DNA of 64,000 nt, taken from the NCBI GenBank assembly GCA_950054255.1, contig CATLOR010000001.1:372001-436000 (forward strand), given 5' to 3'. Numbering within the stretch: position 1 is the stretch's first letter; each line of letters begins with the position of its first letter. Position numbers and translations under genes: made by a program. Positions 17,254 to 26,529 of this stretch are shown piece by piece. The notes below the pieces were generated by a model. The model was not told the DNA's origin, did no database searches, and worked only from the letters and a program-made list of their open reading frames with translations. The DNA comes from an uncultured Rickettsiales bacterium (GTDB lineage Bacteria; Pseudomonadota; Alphaproteobacteria; Micavibrionales; GCA-2720935).

Positions 17254-18303
17254 TTACGGCCTTAGGGTTGTTGTTTTTACGTTTGCAGGATTCTTTTTTG
17301 CTAAAAGCTTGTTTCTTTTATTTGTTAATGTTGCTGGTTGGATGACTGTGCCAATTAAGTTACGAGGTGCGGCATAATCCATTAAAGCATCATTAACGTC
17401 CATACGAAGTGTAAGGCGCGCGGCTCTTTCAGCTTTTAACACATCTTCTGTTGGGAAATCGACAGCTTTTGGGTTTTTTGTATCAAGAACCCAATGCTCA
17501 AAGGGCTTTTGAAGTGTGTCAAAGCCACCACAAACATTAAATGCATGGCGCATAGCCCCCATTGTTGTTGTGACTCCTAGTTGTGTTTCATGAGGGACAC
17601 AATTATTTGTCATGAGTTTTCCATCAAAAGATTTTAGCCCACCCCAAATAGAATCGTAAACAGATGGGTTTGCAGGCAATACAGATCCATTATTTAATGT
17701 AATATCAACCTGGTCTATACGTACAACATCGTAATTTGGCTCAGAAGAATTCATACGCTTGACTTGGTCTTCGGTATAAAAGCTTGTTGAAACGCGGACT
17801 TTATCGCCTTCAGAGCGCATCATGGTCACAGGAATAGAGCCGGCACCCCCAAAAAAGGCTGAATGTACAACGGCGTGATCTTTTATATTTGTCATGATTA
17901 CAGGGATTGTAACGTCTTTATCTTGCCCAAAACTTTCTTCACCAAACTTTTTCCCTAGAACTTCTGGTGATGTGTTTGAGCCGTAACCAATAAAAGCATA
18001 ACGGTCTTGTAAAGTAATTTGTTGTCCCGTGCTTGTTTCAAATGAAATTTCATAAACAGGCACGAGCGGTGCATTGGCGATAGGGTTACCAGGTAAAGGT
18101 TTTTCGCCTGTTTTTTTAATTGAAAGCGTGTCTTCTAAAATAAGTTCCGTTTTAGGGGTTTCACCTTGTATATCATTTAAGAAATAAGAATTATCAAAAG
18201 TTTCTGGCGTAACGCGTGGGTAGCCCGCGATATAATCTACTTGTTTTTTTTCCTCTGAGGTTACAGACGATTGGCTTAGCTTTTTATTGATTTCTTGTAA
18301 CAT
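17254..18303 (-). CDS. Putative gamma-glutamylcyclotransferase-fold protein
   Basis: A 349-residue protein with no signal peptide. Residues 103-110 (AFIGYGSN) match the YGSN loop that opens the gamma-glutamylcyclotransferase (AIG2/BtrG) fold. About 80 residues later, MNSSEPNYDVVRIDQVDITLNNG (184-206) matches the catalytic-glutamate strand in spacing and pattern, with E188 as the candidate general base. N-terminal (1-100) and C-terminal (220-349) extensions are unrecognised. If the fold is right, it could cleave or cyclise gamma-glutamyl groups, but the substrate is unknown. It is followed after 7 bases by the repeat protein gene. Confidence 0.55.
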   Translation of the reverse strand: MLQEINKKLSQSSVTSEEKKQVDYIAGYPRVTPETFDNSYFLNDIQGETPKTELILEDTLSIKKTGEKPLPGNPIANAPLVPVYEISFETSTGQQITLQDRYAFIGYGSNTSPEVLGKKFGEESFGQDKDVTIPVIMTNIKDHAVVHSAFFGGAGSIPVTMMRSEGDKVRVSTSFYTEDQVKRMNSSEPNYDVVRIDQVDITLNNGSVLPANPSVYDSIWGGLKSFDGKLMTNNCVPHETQLGVTTTMGAMRHAFNVCGGFDTLQKPFEHWVLDTKNPKAVDFPTEDVLKAERAARLTLRMDVNDALMDYAAPRNLIGTVIQPATLTNKRNKLLAKKNPANVKTTTLRP

Positions 18304-18405
18304 TATTTTATTCTTTTACTTAAGTTTACATAATAGTAAAAAAACTTACAAGAGAAGTCAAGATTTAAAAGCTGTAATTTTAAAAACTAGATATAAAGAA
18401 AACTA

Positions 18406-19170
18406 TTATTTAGGGGCGAGGCGTATGGCGCCGTCTAGGCGGATTGTTTCACCATTTAGAAGTGGGTTTTCAATGATTGCAAGAACCATTTTCGCGTAAT
18501 CAAGGCCTGTTCCTAAGCGCTTGGGAAAAAGGGTTGATGCGATCAAACTTTCATAAACCTCTTCTGGCATACCAGATAGCATCGGTGTTTCCATTAAGCC
18601 TGGAGCAATTGTTGTAACTCGGACACCGAATTTTGAAAATTCACGCGCAGCGGGCAAGGTCATCCCAACAACACCTGCTTTTGAAGCAGAATAAGACGCT
18701 TGACCAATTTGTCCCTCATAAGCCGCAACAGAGGCTGTATTAATAATAACACCGCGCTCCTCATCTTCATTTAATGTATCTTGTTTGATCATGGCATCTG
18801 CACATAGGCGCATCATGTTAAAACTACCAATGAGGTTGACTTGGATTGCTTTTGAAAATGTTTCAAGAGATTGAGGCCCCTCACGGTTAACAATGCGCGC
18901 ACCTGGTGCAATACCTGCGCAATTAACGAGGGCATGAATATCGCCTGTTGTTTTTAAGGCAAAATCAATCGCTTTTTCCCCAGATGTCGCATTAGATACA
19001 TCACATACCGTGTAAGGCATATCAAGCTTTTTAGCATGTGCCTCAACAGCGTCCTTATTGAGGTCTATTAAGGTGATCGTTGCACCCTTCTCTTTTAAAA
19101 AAGTAGCGGTTGCAGCGCCCAATCCAGAGCCTGCTCCGGTAATGACAACATGTTTTCCTTGAATATTCAT
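18406..19170 (-). CDS. SDR-family 3-hydroxyacyl-CoA dehydrogenase-like protein
   Basis: A 254-residue classical short-chain dehydrogenase. It has the NAD-binding TGAGSGLG at residues 11-18, the Asp of LIDLNKDAV favouring NAD+, NCAG, and the active site YSASK with an upstream serine. The block GQASYSASKAGVVGMTLPAAREF and APGLMETPML match 3-hydroxyacyl-CoA/3-hydroxy-2-methylbutyryl-CoA dehydrogenases (HSD10 type). It probably works in beta-oxidation or branched amino-acid breakdown. It is divergent from the membrane protein gene at 19292. Exact substrate not determined. Confidence 0.85.
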   Translation of the reverse strand: MNIQGKHVVITGAGSGLGAATATFLKEKGATITLIDLNKDAVEAHAKKLDMPYTVCDVSNATSGEKAIDFALKTTGDIHALVNCAGIAPGARIVNREGPQSLETFSKAIQVNLIGSFNMMRLCADAMIKQDTLNEDEERGVIINTASVAAYEGQIGQASYSASKAGVVGMTLPAAREFSKFGVRVTTIAPGLMETPMLSGMPEEVYESLIASTLFPKRLGTGLDYAKMVLAIIENPLLNGETIRLDGAIRLAPK

Positions 19171-19291
19171 GAGTTTTCCTTTTTTATAGTAAGTGAGTTA
19201 TTTTTCTGAGTCGCTCAATCATAGCAACTTTCTTACACTATGATTATCTTTTTTAAACAAGGTATTTTATTTTATCAAAGGGTCGTTACCG

Positions 19292-19957
19292 ATGACGCGT
19301 CATGAACGTTATTTTAAAAAAATTGTTTTGCTCATAGCGATTGCTTTATTGTTGGTTGCTGGGAATGAAATACATTCTTATTATAAAGAGCGTGCTTTAA
19401 AAATAGCACAGACAGTAAAAACGATTGAATCTTATCGCCAAAAAATCGCGGTGTTGCCAGCCTTAACTTATATGCAATCCTTATCAGAAGAAGAATTTTG
19501 GCGTGTATGGCCTTTTTTAGAAAAAAGCGCAGGGCATATTGAATCTCCTTTTTATTATGAATTTGCCAAACGATTTGCTGCAAAAGGAGATGTTGAGAAT
19601 ACATTATTTTGGCTTTATTTAGGGCGTTTTTCGATTACTTATGATGCTCTTCGATGTGAAGATAGAAAAACAGCGGTGGAATGGAAGCTTTGGTTTGATA
19701 CATTATTAAGTTTTGATCTTTCAGATATTATGATTGAAGGTCAGAGAGAGTCTTTAAATGCTGGTGCTTTAAAGCGTGTTTTAGAATTTGATCAAAACCG
19801 TTCTGCGCAATCAAATCCAGTTTATATGTGTTTATATGCGCAACAACCTCTTATACAAAAACGCGGTTCAACAATTATTCCCCCCTCACATTGGCCAGAG
19901 ATTAGAACCAATCTTAGAAATAGTGCTGCGCGTTTAATTAATGCTCAGAAAAAATAA
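19292..19957 (+). CDS. Hypothetical single-pass membrane protein
   Basis: A 221-residue protein with one N-terminal transmembrane helix (IVLLIAIALLLVAGNEI, about residues 11-27) and no signal cleavage site, so the remaining 190 residues are probably periplasmic. The soluble part is helical and Tyr/Phe/Trp-rich (EEFWRVWPFLEKS, TLFWLYLGRF). It has no recognised domain. It lies 45 bases before the DsbD-like gene on the same strand, so a role in envelope thiol chemistry is possible but only by position. Confidence 0.65.
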   Translation: MTRHERYFKKIVLLIAIALLLVAGNEIHSYYKERALKIAQTVKTIESYRQKIAVLPALTYMQSLSEEEFWRVWPFLEKSAGHIESPFYYEFAKRFAAKGDVENTLFWLYLGRFSITYDALRCEDRKTAVEWKLWFDTLLSFDLSDIMIEGQRESLNAGALKRVLEFDQNRSAQSNPVYMCLYAQQPLIQKRGSTIIPPSHWPEIRTNLRNSAARLINAQKK

Positions 19958-20002
19958 AATATAAATGTAACCAATAGTATATGCGTTACGAATGAGGTGT
20001 TT

Positions 20003-22036
20003 ATGAAGAAAATAATGTCCTTTTTAATAATCAGTGTTTTTTGTGTCTTTTCCGTCATAGGAAGCTCTTTTGCTCAAAGCACATATGTTTATGCTGATTT
20101 AGCAAGTTCTTATACACAGGTTAAAAAGGGTGAGCCTTTTTACATTGGGCTTTATACAGAAATCCAGAGCCATTGGCATACATATTGGAAGAACCCAGGG
20201 GATTCAGGGCTTGAAACACAAGTTACATTTGATCCTGTAGCCGGTGTTGAAATAGGTGATATTATTTGGCCTACTCCTAAAAAGATCCCCTTTCAAGGGC
20301 TTCTTAATTATGGCTATGAAGATGACGTTTTATATTTAATCCCTGTTACGATTGATGAGAGCTTTAAAGGGGAGGAACTGATATTAAAAGCACAGGCAAG
20401 CTGGCTTGTTTGTAAAGAAGTCTGTATTCCTGAAAATGATGATTTGGAATTAACCTTGTCAGTTGGTGAGAGCTTTGTTGAAGGGGTGAATAAGAACCTA
20501 TTTGAAACACATAAAAGTAAACTGCCACAAGAATATACAGGAACGGCAACAGCAAAAATTGAAAATGGAAAGCTGGTTGCCTCTTTTGATCCGATTAAAA
20601 GAACGGGAGAAGAGATTTATTTATTCCCTTATGAGTGGGGTGTTTTAGACTATATTGCCGATCAAAAGACATCTTTTAATGATACAAGCTTAACCGTGTC
20701 TGTATCCTCACCAGCAAAGAGCATCGATAAACCAATTAAGGCTGTTTTAGATACAGGCGATGTCGCTTATGCGGTTAATATCTTACCCAATGAAAAAGAA
20801 ATGATGGCTGTGCCTGTTGCTCCTGTTGATCAAGAGCAAGTTGGGCATAATATTTCTTTGGCTCATATTTTATTCTATGCCTTTTTAGGGGGTTTGATTT
20901 TAAATCTTATGCCATGTGTTTTCCCCGTTCTCTCTTTGAAAGCAATGAGTTTGATTGGTCACGCCGAAAAACACCCAGCAGAAACACGTAAACAAGCGCT
21001 TTTCTATTTAGCAGGCGTTGTTGTGAGTTTTCTTGTTGTTGGTGGATCTTTATTATTATTCCAATATTTAGGACATGAAGTTGGCTGGGGCTTTCAATTA
21101 CAGTCAGCGACCTTTACGGCGCTCATAGCAATCTTGTTCTTTGTTATTGGGATGAATTTAACAGGCCTGTTTGAAATAGGCACATCATTAATGAATGTGG
21201 GAAGTAATAAAACAGGAAAAGATCAAAGCTCTTTTTTAACAGGTGTTTTGGCTGTCATCGTTGCAACACCTTGTAGCGCGCCTTTTATGGCGACGGCACT
21301 TGGGGCTGTCTTATGGCTTGGCGCGATTGAAAGCTTGGTTGTTTTTCTATTTTTAGGGCTGGGTCTTGCTTTTCCTTATGTGTTAATTTCGTTTTCTCCG
21401 CCCTTGATTAAATATTTGCCAAGACCTGGTGCGTGGATGGAAACATTTAAACAATTTCTAAGCTTTCCTATGTTTGCCTCTAGTTTATGGTTGCTTTATG
21501 TCGTGTTAAGCCAAGCAGGTGCTTTAGCTGTGCTTGCAACATTAGGGGTGTCTTTCTTGATTGTTTTTATGTTGTGGGTGATTTCAAAACCTAAACATAT
21601 CATCACATATCCTCTTGTTATTTTAACATTGGTCGCAAGTGTTTTTGTTTTTAAAACCTTTATCTATGAAGGCATGTCGGCTACAGATACGCAACAAAAT
21701 ACGTCATATATTGCTTATGATGAAGCTGTGCTTGCGCAACTGCGTGCAGAGAATAAACCTGTTTTTGTTAATATGACAGCGGATTGGTGTATTACCTGTT
21801 TAGCGAATGAACGTATCGCATTATCAGATGAAAGAGTGGGGCTTGCTTTTCAAGAAAAGGGTATTACCTATATGAAAGGCGACTGGACGAACCAAGATGC
21901 CTCCATTACGCGTTTTTTAAAAAATTATGATCGTAACGGTGTCCCTTTATATGTGTTTTATGACACTCAAGGAGATGTAGAAATTTTACCCCAATTATTA
22001 ACAGTAGATACAGTCTTGGAAATCATCAATAAATAA
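20003..22036 (+). CDS. DsbD/ScsB-like membrane thiol:disulfide transporter
   Basis: A 677-residue protein that carries electrons from cytoplasmic thioredoxin to the periplasm. After a signal peptide ending near SFAQS comes a DsbD-like N-terminal domain with WLVCKEVC (C137, C141). The membrane region (about 290-570) carries NLMPCVFP (C305) and ATPCSAPF (C424), the two membrane redox cysteines. A C-terminal thioredoxin domain has WCITC (C596, C599). The N-domain WxxCKxxC style is more like ScsB than E. coli DsbD. The ATG at 20003 has a GAGGTG just upstream; a GTG at 19997 is the alternative. The downstream redoxin gene is 10 bases away. Confidence 0.92.
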   Translation: MKKIMSFLIISVFCVFSVIGSSFAQSTYVYADLASSYTQVKKGEPFYIGLYTEIQSHWHTYWKNPGDSGLETQVTFDPVAGVEIGDIIWPTPKKIPFQGLLNYGYEDDVLYLIPVTIDESFKGEELILKAQASWLVCKEVCIPENDDLELTLSVGESFVEGVNKNLFETHKSKLPQEYTGTATAKIENGKLVASFDPIKRTGEEIYLFPYEWGVLDYIADQKTSFNDTSLTVSVSSPAKSIDKPIKAVLDTGDVAYAVNILPNEKEMMAVPVAPVDQEQVGHNISLAHILFYAFLGGLILNLMPCVFPVLSLKAMSLIGHAEKHPAETRKQALFYLAGVVVSFLVVGGSLLLFQYLGHEVGWGFQLQSATFTALIAILFFVIGMNLTGLFEIGTSLMNVGSNKTGKDQSSFLTGVLAVIVATPCSAPFMATALGAVLWLGAIESLVVFLFLGLGLAFPYVLISFSPPLIKYLPRPGAWMETFKQFLSFPMFASSLWLLYVVLSQAGALAVLATLGVSFLIVFMLWVISKPKHIITYPLVILTLVASVFVFKTFIYEGMSATDTQQNTSYIAYDEAVLAQLRAENKPVFVNMTADWCITCLANERIALSDERVGLAFQEKGITYMKGDWTNQDASITRFLKNYDRNGVPLYVFYDTQGDVEILPQLLTVDTVLEIINK

Positions 22037-22046
22037 GGAGATAACG

Positions 22047-22655
22047 ATGAAAAAATTATTTGGATTATTAACAATTATTACATTTGTTGGCTTAAGTTAT
22101 ACAGCACAAGCAGCAGTAGAAACGGGTGCGATGGCGCCAAGCTTTACAGCTGTTGATACACATGGTGAAGAACATAGTTTAAGTGATTTCGCTGGGAAAT
22201 ATGTTGTTTTAGAATGGAGCAATTATGATTGCCCTTTTGTGAAAAAACATTACAGCAGCGGTAATATGCAAGCTATTCAAAAAGAACTGGCTGGTGATGA
22301 TCTTGTTTGGTTGACGATCTTCTCTTCGGCAGATGGAAAACAAGGTTCTTATACAGCAGACGAAGCAAACGCGATGATGGAAGAACGTGATGTTATGGTT
22401 ACAGCAGCTCTCTTTGATCGTAGCGGTAACATTGGTCAAGCTTATGGTGCAAAAACAACACCTCATATGTTTGTTCTTGATAAAGAAGGAAAAGTTGCCT
22501 ACCAAGGTGCGATTGATGATAAACCATCTCCTTCAAAAGCAACGCTTGAAGGCGCGACAAATTATGTTGTAAATGCTGTTGCACAATTACGCGCTGGTGA
22601 GGCTGTTTCTGTGACAGACACAAAAGCTTATGGCTGTGGCGTGAAATACGAATAA
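22047..22655 (+). CDS. Periplasmic thioredoxin-fold (redoxin/peroxiredoxin-like) protein
   Basis: A 202-residue exported protein. The signal peptide ends YTAQAA (about residue 23). The thioredoxin fold has NYDCPFVKKHY with a single active-site cysteine at C62, TPHMFVLDKEGKVAYQGAIDD as the cis-proline strand, and a C-terminal cysteine in YGCGVKY. The single N-terminal Cys in W(S/N)xDCPFVxKHY is typical of exported AhpC/TSA-like redoxins. Encoded 10 bases after the DsbD-like transporter, it is a likely electron acceptor or partner. A strong terminator follows. Confidence 0.85.
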   Translation: MKKLFGLLTIITFVGLSYTAQAAVETGAMAPSFTAVDTHGEEHSLSDFAGKYVVLEWSNYDCPFVKKHYSSGNMQAIQKELAGDDLVWLTIFSSADGKQGSYTADEANAMMEERDVMVTAALFDRSGNIGQAYGAKTTPHMFVLDKEGKVAYQGAIDDKPSPSKATLEGATNYVVNAVAQLRAGEAVSVTDTKAYGCGVKYE

Positions 22656-22683
22656 GCCATTTTTATGTAGGAAAATTAGTAAG

Positions 22684-22716
22684 AAAACCGCCTCTTTTTT
22701 GGAGGCGGTTTTTTTT
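22684..22716 (+). terminator. Rho-independent terminator after the thiol-redox genes
   Basis: AAAACCGCCTC at 22684-22694 pairs with GAGGCGGTTTT at 22702-22712 around a seven-base loop, and is followed by a T tract. It ends the transcript carrying the DsbD-like and redoxin genes. Confidence 0.9.
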
Positions 22717-22824
22717 ATTTCTTTTTGTGAAAAGCTTTAAAGATTTATTTACCATTTCGGTTGAAACTGGATCATGTAAGCACGGCTTATATCATATTTA
22801 ACTAACGAGGTGGGGACCTTGAAA

Positions 22825-23430
22825 ATGGAACTTTCTAAACAAGAACTTTTAACAAAATTTGACGCAACAGATATCACAAAATTTCGTAACCTTAGTTATC
22901 AATTCTTTGATAAGGGTACAAAAGGATTAGGTGGATTTGCTCAAATTCGTTTTGAAAAAGGTGAAACAACACTTGTATGTGAAGCAACATTTTGGGGAAA
23001 TGTCCCAGGAACACTTGTTGAAGAGGCTGTAACACGTCCTAAAATGGTAGAAATTAGAGCTGAGCGTCAATGGATGAATGATACTTATAAATTTGTATCT
23101 GCTCATATTGATGGCGAGCGTTATGATGTTGAAAGCCCAGCGATGATGGAGCTTGCAATTGCGATCTTTAATAGTCGTTTGGATGAGGTTCGTTATTATG
23201 CAGAAAATGAATTAACACAAGAAACAAAACAAGAAGCAGATAACCAAGCTGTTCAAGGGGTTGTTATTGTAGACGAAACAGCGTTATATCGTGATACATT
23301 AAGCACAGTTTTAAATGAAGAAAAATTAATGCGCGCAGAAAGAATTGCACGCTCTATGCCACGTATCGCCTTTGGTAAGAAAATCATCGACTTTAATGGT
23401 TTGGATCAAGCTTTAGCTGTTGGTGAATAA
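22825..23430 (+). CDS. Hypothetical cytoplasmic protein
   Basis: A 201-residue soluble protein with no signal or membrane segment and no domain I recognise. The N-terminal half is strand-rich (GFAQIRFEKGETTLVCEATFWG), and the C-terminal half is helical and acidic. The ATG at 22825 is preferred because a GAGGTGGGG lies about 9 bases upstream; a GTG at 22810 would add five codons. It stands alone between a terminator and the convergent pmbA, whose stop is 3 bases away. The function is unknown. Confidence 0.72.
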   Translation: MELSKQELLTKFDATDITKFRNLSYQFFDKGTKGLGGFAQIRFEKGETTLVCEATFWGNVPGTLVEEAVTRPKMVEIRAERQWMNDTYKFVSAHIDGERYDVESPAMMELAIAIFNSRLDEVRYYAENELTQETKQEADNQAVQGVVIVDETALYRDTLSTVLNEEKLMRAERIARSMPRIAFGKKIIDFNGLDQALAVGE

Positions 23431-23433
23431 GGG

Positions 23434-24759
23434 TTAAAGTCCGCCAACAGACATCTCGCCAACATAAAGACTAGGGGCGATTGTTGCACTTTCGCTTGAG
23501 AGATCACTGGCTGGGATCATTGCTTTGAACATATCTTTCAAATTACCAGAGATGGTGATCTCATTAACAGGATATTGGATAAGTCCATTTTTGAAATAAA
23601 AACCACTCGCACCAACGCTATAGTCACCATTCACCAAGCTATTTGGATGGGACATGATGTTGTCAATTAAAAGACCTTCATCCTGATCTTTTATCATTTC
23701 ATCAAGAGAGATCGAGCCTGCTCCCATATGAAGGTTTGTGATAGACCCTGTGCCTCTTAAAGGTGTTTTTGGGTCATTGATTAATCCTAATTGTCTGGCA
23801 GAGGTAAGGCCTAAATTCCAATGAGAAAGAACGCCTTCTTTTAAAAAAGTGAGATCACTTAAATTAAATCCTTCTCCATCAAAGGGTTTTGACCCTAAGC
23901 CTTTTTGGATATGAGGCTTGTCAGTAAGTGTGATGGGGTAATCACAAATTTTTTCATGGAGGCTATTTTTTAAGAAACTAACGCCGCGCGCGATATTGGA
24001 TCCCGAGATTGCATCCATAAATAACCCCATGAGGGATGCGCTAATATCGTGATGAAAAATAACGGGATAGTGTCCTGTTTTAACGCGCTGTGGGTTTAAT
24101 TTAGCAACAGCTTTTTGAGCTGCCTTATGCCCAACTTCTTCAGGGTTTCTAAGCTGATCAAAAAATAAACTATGCGTATAATCATGTGCAATCTGCATCC
24201 CAGATTCACTAGAGGCGATGGGTTGTAGATAAAAAGAGCTATGAGTTTTTTGATAATGATTGTTAAAGCCATTACTTGAAACATGGTGATAACTGTTGCG
24301 TGACCAAGATATTTTAGCACCGCGTGTGTTTTGAACCGCTTTTTCTTCTAAGCTCGCTTTTTCGGCGCGATCAATGACCTTAATAAGTGTCTTTTCATTA
24401 GGCTCTTGGGGATCAGCCAAGTCCAAATCTAAAGCTGTGCCTTGTAAAATTTGATCTTTTTGTGCTAACCCGCAATAAGGATCTTCGGGTAAGTGATCTA
24501 ATGTTTCAAGTGTTTGAGAAATAAGATCTTTTATCCGCGTTTCATTAAAATCATTTGTATTGATGGTTTGTTTTCTTTGGCCTTTATAAAGACGGATTGT
24601 CAGTCCAATGCTTGTCGCTCTTTCAATAGATTCAGCAACACCCATGCGTTGTCCATAGCTTAAACTTTCTTGTTTGATATGTTTGATATCGCCAGCTGTT
24701 GCACCCTGCTTTAAAGCATAGTCAATCAATGGCTCAAGAGAGAGTTGAGCATTCGACAT
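23434..24759 (-). CDS. pmbA: PmbA/TldE-like metallopeptidase-family protein
   Basis: A 441-residue member of the TldD/PmbA family. TldD and PmbA (TldE) act as a heterodimer that degrades unfolded peptides and matures some modified peptides; only TldD carries the HExxxH zinc site. Here no HExxxH is seen, in line with a PmbA-type subunit. Family features include ERATSIGLTIRLYKGQR near the N-terminus and the C-terminal block GDYSVGASGFYFKNGL. No tldD lies in the window. The first base overlaps the last base of the upstream receiver gene, indicating translational coupling. Confidence 0.9.
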   Translation of the reverse strand: MSNAQLSLEPLIDYALKQGATAGDIKHIKQESLSYGQRMGVAESIERATSIGLTIRLYKGQRKQTINTNDFNETRIKDLISQTLETLDHLPEDPYCGLAQKDQILQGTALDLDLADPQEPNEKTLIKVIDRAEKASLEEKAVQNTRGAKISWSRNSYHHVSSNGFNNHYQKTHSSFYLQPIASSESGMQIAHDYTHSLFFDQLRNPEEVGHKAAQKAVAKLNPQRVKTGHYPVIFHHDISASLMGLFMDAISGSNIARGVSFLKNSLHEKICDYPITLTDKPHIQKGLGSKPFDGEGFNLSDLTFLKEGVLSHWNLGLTSARQLGLINDPKTPLRGTGSITNLHMGAGSISLDEMIKDQDEGLLIDNIMSHPNSLVNGDYSVGASGFYFKNGLIQYPVNEITISGNLKDMFKAMIPASDLSSESATIAPSLYVGEMSVGGL

Positions 24760-25643
24760 TAGTATAAAATATCTTCATGTTGTGGTTCTAAAGTCAGTCC
24801 CGCGCTGTTTGCAACAACATGTTCGGCAACAATTTTACCCGTTGGAATCGCCATAGAGCGCATCACCATGCGAATTGGGAATTGCGAGAACTCTGTTGCG
24901 TTATCAATGAAACGCTGTAGGTTTTGATGCATACGCGCAGCAGCATCAATCGGCTCACGGTCACTGATAGGACGTTGCATGATAATGCTAAATAAACTTT
25001 CTTTTAAACGACCAAAAAGGTCACTTTGACGACGCACGCGGATTACTTCTTTTGTAAAGCCGTTATAAAATTGCTCAAATAAATTAGTGCCCATCGCATC
25101 GCGTAACTCATCGACATATTCAAGCTCTGTTTGTAAGATATATGTTTTTTCACCATAGCGATCAGCGCGATCAATTGAAGAGAGTAAGACTTGAATAACA
25201 GCGGTACGACCCATCATCGAGCCGACATTCGGTATCCCATCACTTTCTTCATTTGTTTTTAGAAAATTATAAAAGCGTAAAAAGCGTTGCCCATCTGTAA
25301 TGATCTCTGTTAATTCTGATTTTTTAACAGGAACTTTAATAAAGTTGTTCGCGCCCTTGCTTAACGAGTCATCAAATGTACGATCGCGCGAAGCAACGGT
25401 AATATACGTATAATTTCCATTCATCGCTGCATTACGACGAAACGCAATAATAGCGGGTCTTACATTAGGTTGCGGAGATGGATCAACGATCACAAAAGGA
25501 AAGTCCTCTTGTGAGATACGACGAATAGCATCATCTTTTGATAATTCAGTTACAGGTTCACATTTATGCTCATGTAAAATATTTTCAACTGTTTGTGCTG
25601 TTAAGCGGTCACGATCAGCGATAAGTACTTTTGTAATATCCAT
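24759..25643 (-). CDS. Receiver-domain protein with degenerate GGDEF domain
   Basis: A 294-residue protein. Residues 1-120 form a response-regulator receiver with the acidic pair D10/D12, the phosphoacceptor D54 in VIVDPSP, and a lysine in FIKVPVKK. Residues about 140-275 follow the GGDEF-domain pattern (a helix with SSIDRADRYGEKTYILQTEL, then VRRQSDLFGRL), but where GGDEF should be the sequence reads KESLF. It should therefore not make cyclic di-GMP and may act as a sensor or docking domain. It is cotranscribed with pmbA by a 1-base overlap. No cognate kinase is nearby. Confidence 0.75.
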   Translation of the reverse strand: MDITKVLIADRDRLTAQTVENILHEHKCEPVTELSKDDAIRRISQEDFPFVIVDPSPQPNVRPAIIAFRRNAAMNGNYTYITVASRDRTFDDSLSKGANNFIKVPVKKSELTEIITDGQRFLRFYNFLKTNEESDGIPNVGSMMGRTAVIQVLLSSIDRADRYGEKTYILQTELEYVDELRDAMGTNLFEQFYNGFTKEVIRVRRQSDLFGRLKESLFSIIMQRPISDREPIDAAARMHQNLQRFIDNATEFSQFPIRMVMRSMAIPTGKIVAEHVVANSAGLTLEPQHEDILY

Positions 25644-25801
25644 TTTTTTCCAAAATTAAGGTTAGATAATGATTATGAGTGAGGGCTAAGAATCTCTATT
25701 CAAAAGAATATTAAAAAAACCCCCTCTGCGCAAGATTTGATTATATCTAATATTATTTAAATTTTTATGAAAATCATAGGCTGTTTTCTGAATAAGAAAG
25801 A

Positions 25802-25831
25802 TTGACTTTTAGGTGAAGTCATGCTTGTTAT
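25802..25831 (+). promoter_or_regulatory. Possible promoter for the RNase D gene
   Basis: TTGACT at 25802-25807 resembles a -35, and TGTTAT at 25826-25831 after 18 bases is a weak -10. Transcription from here would start near 25838, after the first possible in-frame start codon at 25821. This favours translation from the ATG at 25869. The evidence is modest. Confidence 0.35.
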
Positions 25832-25868
25832 AAAGCCAGATAATATAAGGAAAACGGATAGAAAATAC

Positions 25869-26486
25869 ATGACAATTCATTATTATAAAAATGACCTCCC
25901 AGATAATTTTAAAGCAAGCAACATAATCGCTATTGATGCGGAGATGATGGGATTAAATGTTTTTAGAGATCGTTTATGTGTTGTTCAACTCTCAAATGGG
26001 GACGGCGATGCGTATCTTGTTCATTTTGATAAAGATTGTTATGATGCCCCGAATTTAAAGCGCGTATTATCAGATCCAAAAATTGAAAAGATTTTTCATT
26101 TTGCACGCTATGATTTAACTGCGATTAAATATTATCTTGGTGTTATGTGTGAGAATATTTTCTGTACAAAAATCGCCTCTAAATTATCCCGTACATATAC
26201 AGATCGTCATTCTTTCAAAGAAGTCTGCCGCTTGGCAACAGGTATTGATATTTCCAAGAAACAACAGACATCTGATTGGGGGAGTGATACATTAGATGAA
26301 GAGCAAAAAGAATATGCCGCAAGCGATGTTTTATATTTGCATGAAATCAGAAATTGGTTAGATGGGCTTTTGGCGCGCGAAGATCGTCGTGAAATCGCAC
26401 AAAAATGTTTTGATTTCTTACCTCACCGTGCCGAGTTAGATTTACTTGGTTGGCCTGAGGTTGATATTTTTGCTCATTCGTCATAA
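25869..26486 (+). CDS. RNase D-like 3'-5' exoribonuclease
   Basis: A 205-residue DEDDy-family exonuclease, an RNase D-type single domain. ExoI is IDAEMMGL (D and E), ExoII is FHFARYDLTAIK, and ExoIII is YAASDVLYLHEI with the Y-xxx-D pair. The HRDC domains of E. coli RNase D are absent, which is usual for the short alphaproteobacterial form. It probably trims structured RNA or tRNA 3' ends. The ATG at 25869 gives MTIHYYKNDLPDNF, the common start; a longer form from 25821 is possible. It is followed by kdsD after 43 bases. Confidence 0.88.
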   Translation: MTIHYYKNDLPDNFKASNIIAIDAEMMGLNVFRDRLCVVQLSNGDGDAYLVHFDKDCYDAPNLKRVLSDPKIEKIFHFARYDLTAIKYYLGVMCENIFCTKIASKLSRTYTDRHSFKEVCRLATGIDISKKQQTSDWGSDTLDEEQKEYAASDVLYLHEIRNWLDGLLAREDRREIAQKCFDFLPHRAELDLLGWPEVDIFAHSS

Positions 26487-26529
26487 AGAATAATACTTAA
26501 AAAACGATACGATATAGGTAAGGAAAAAC

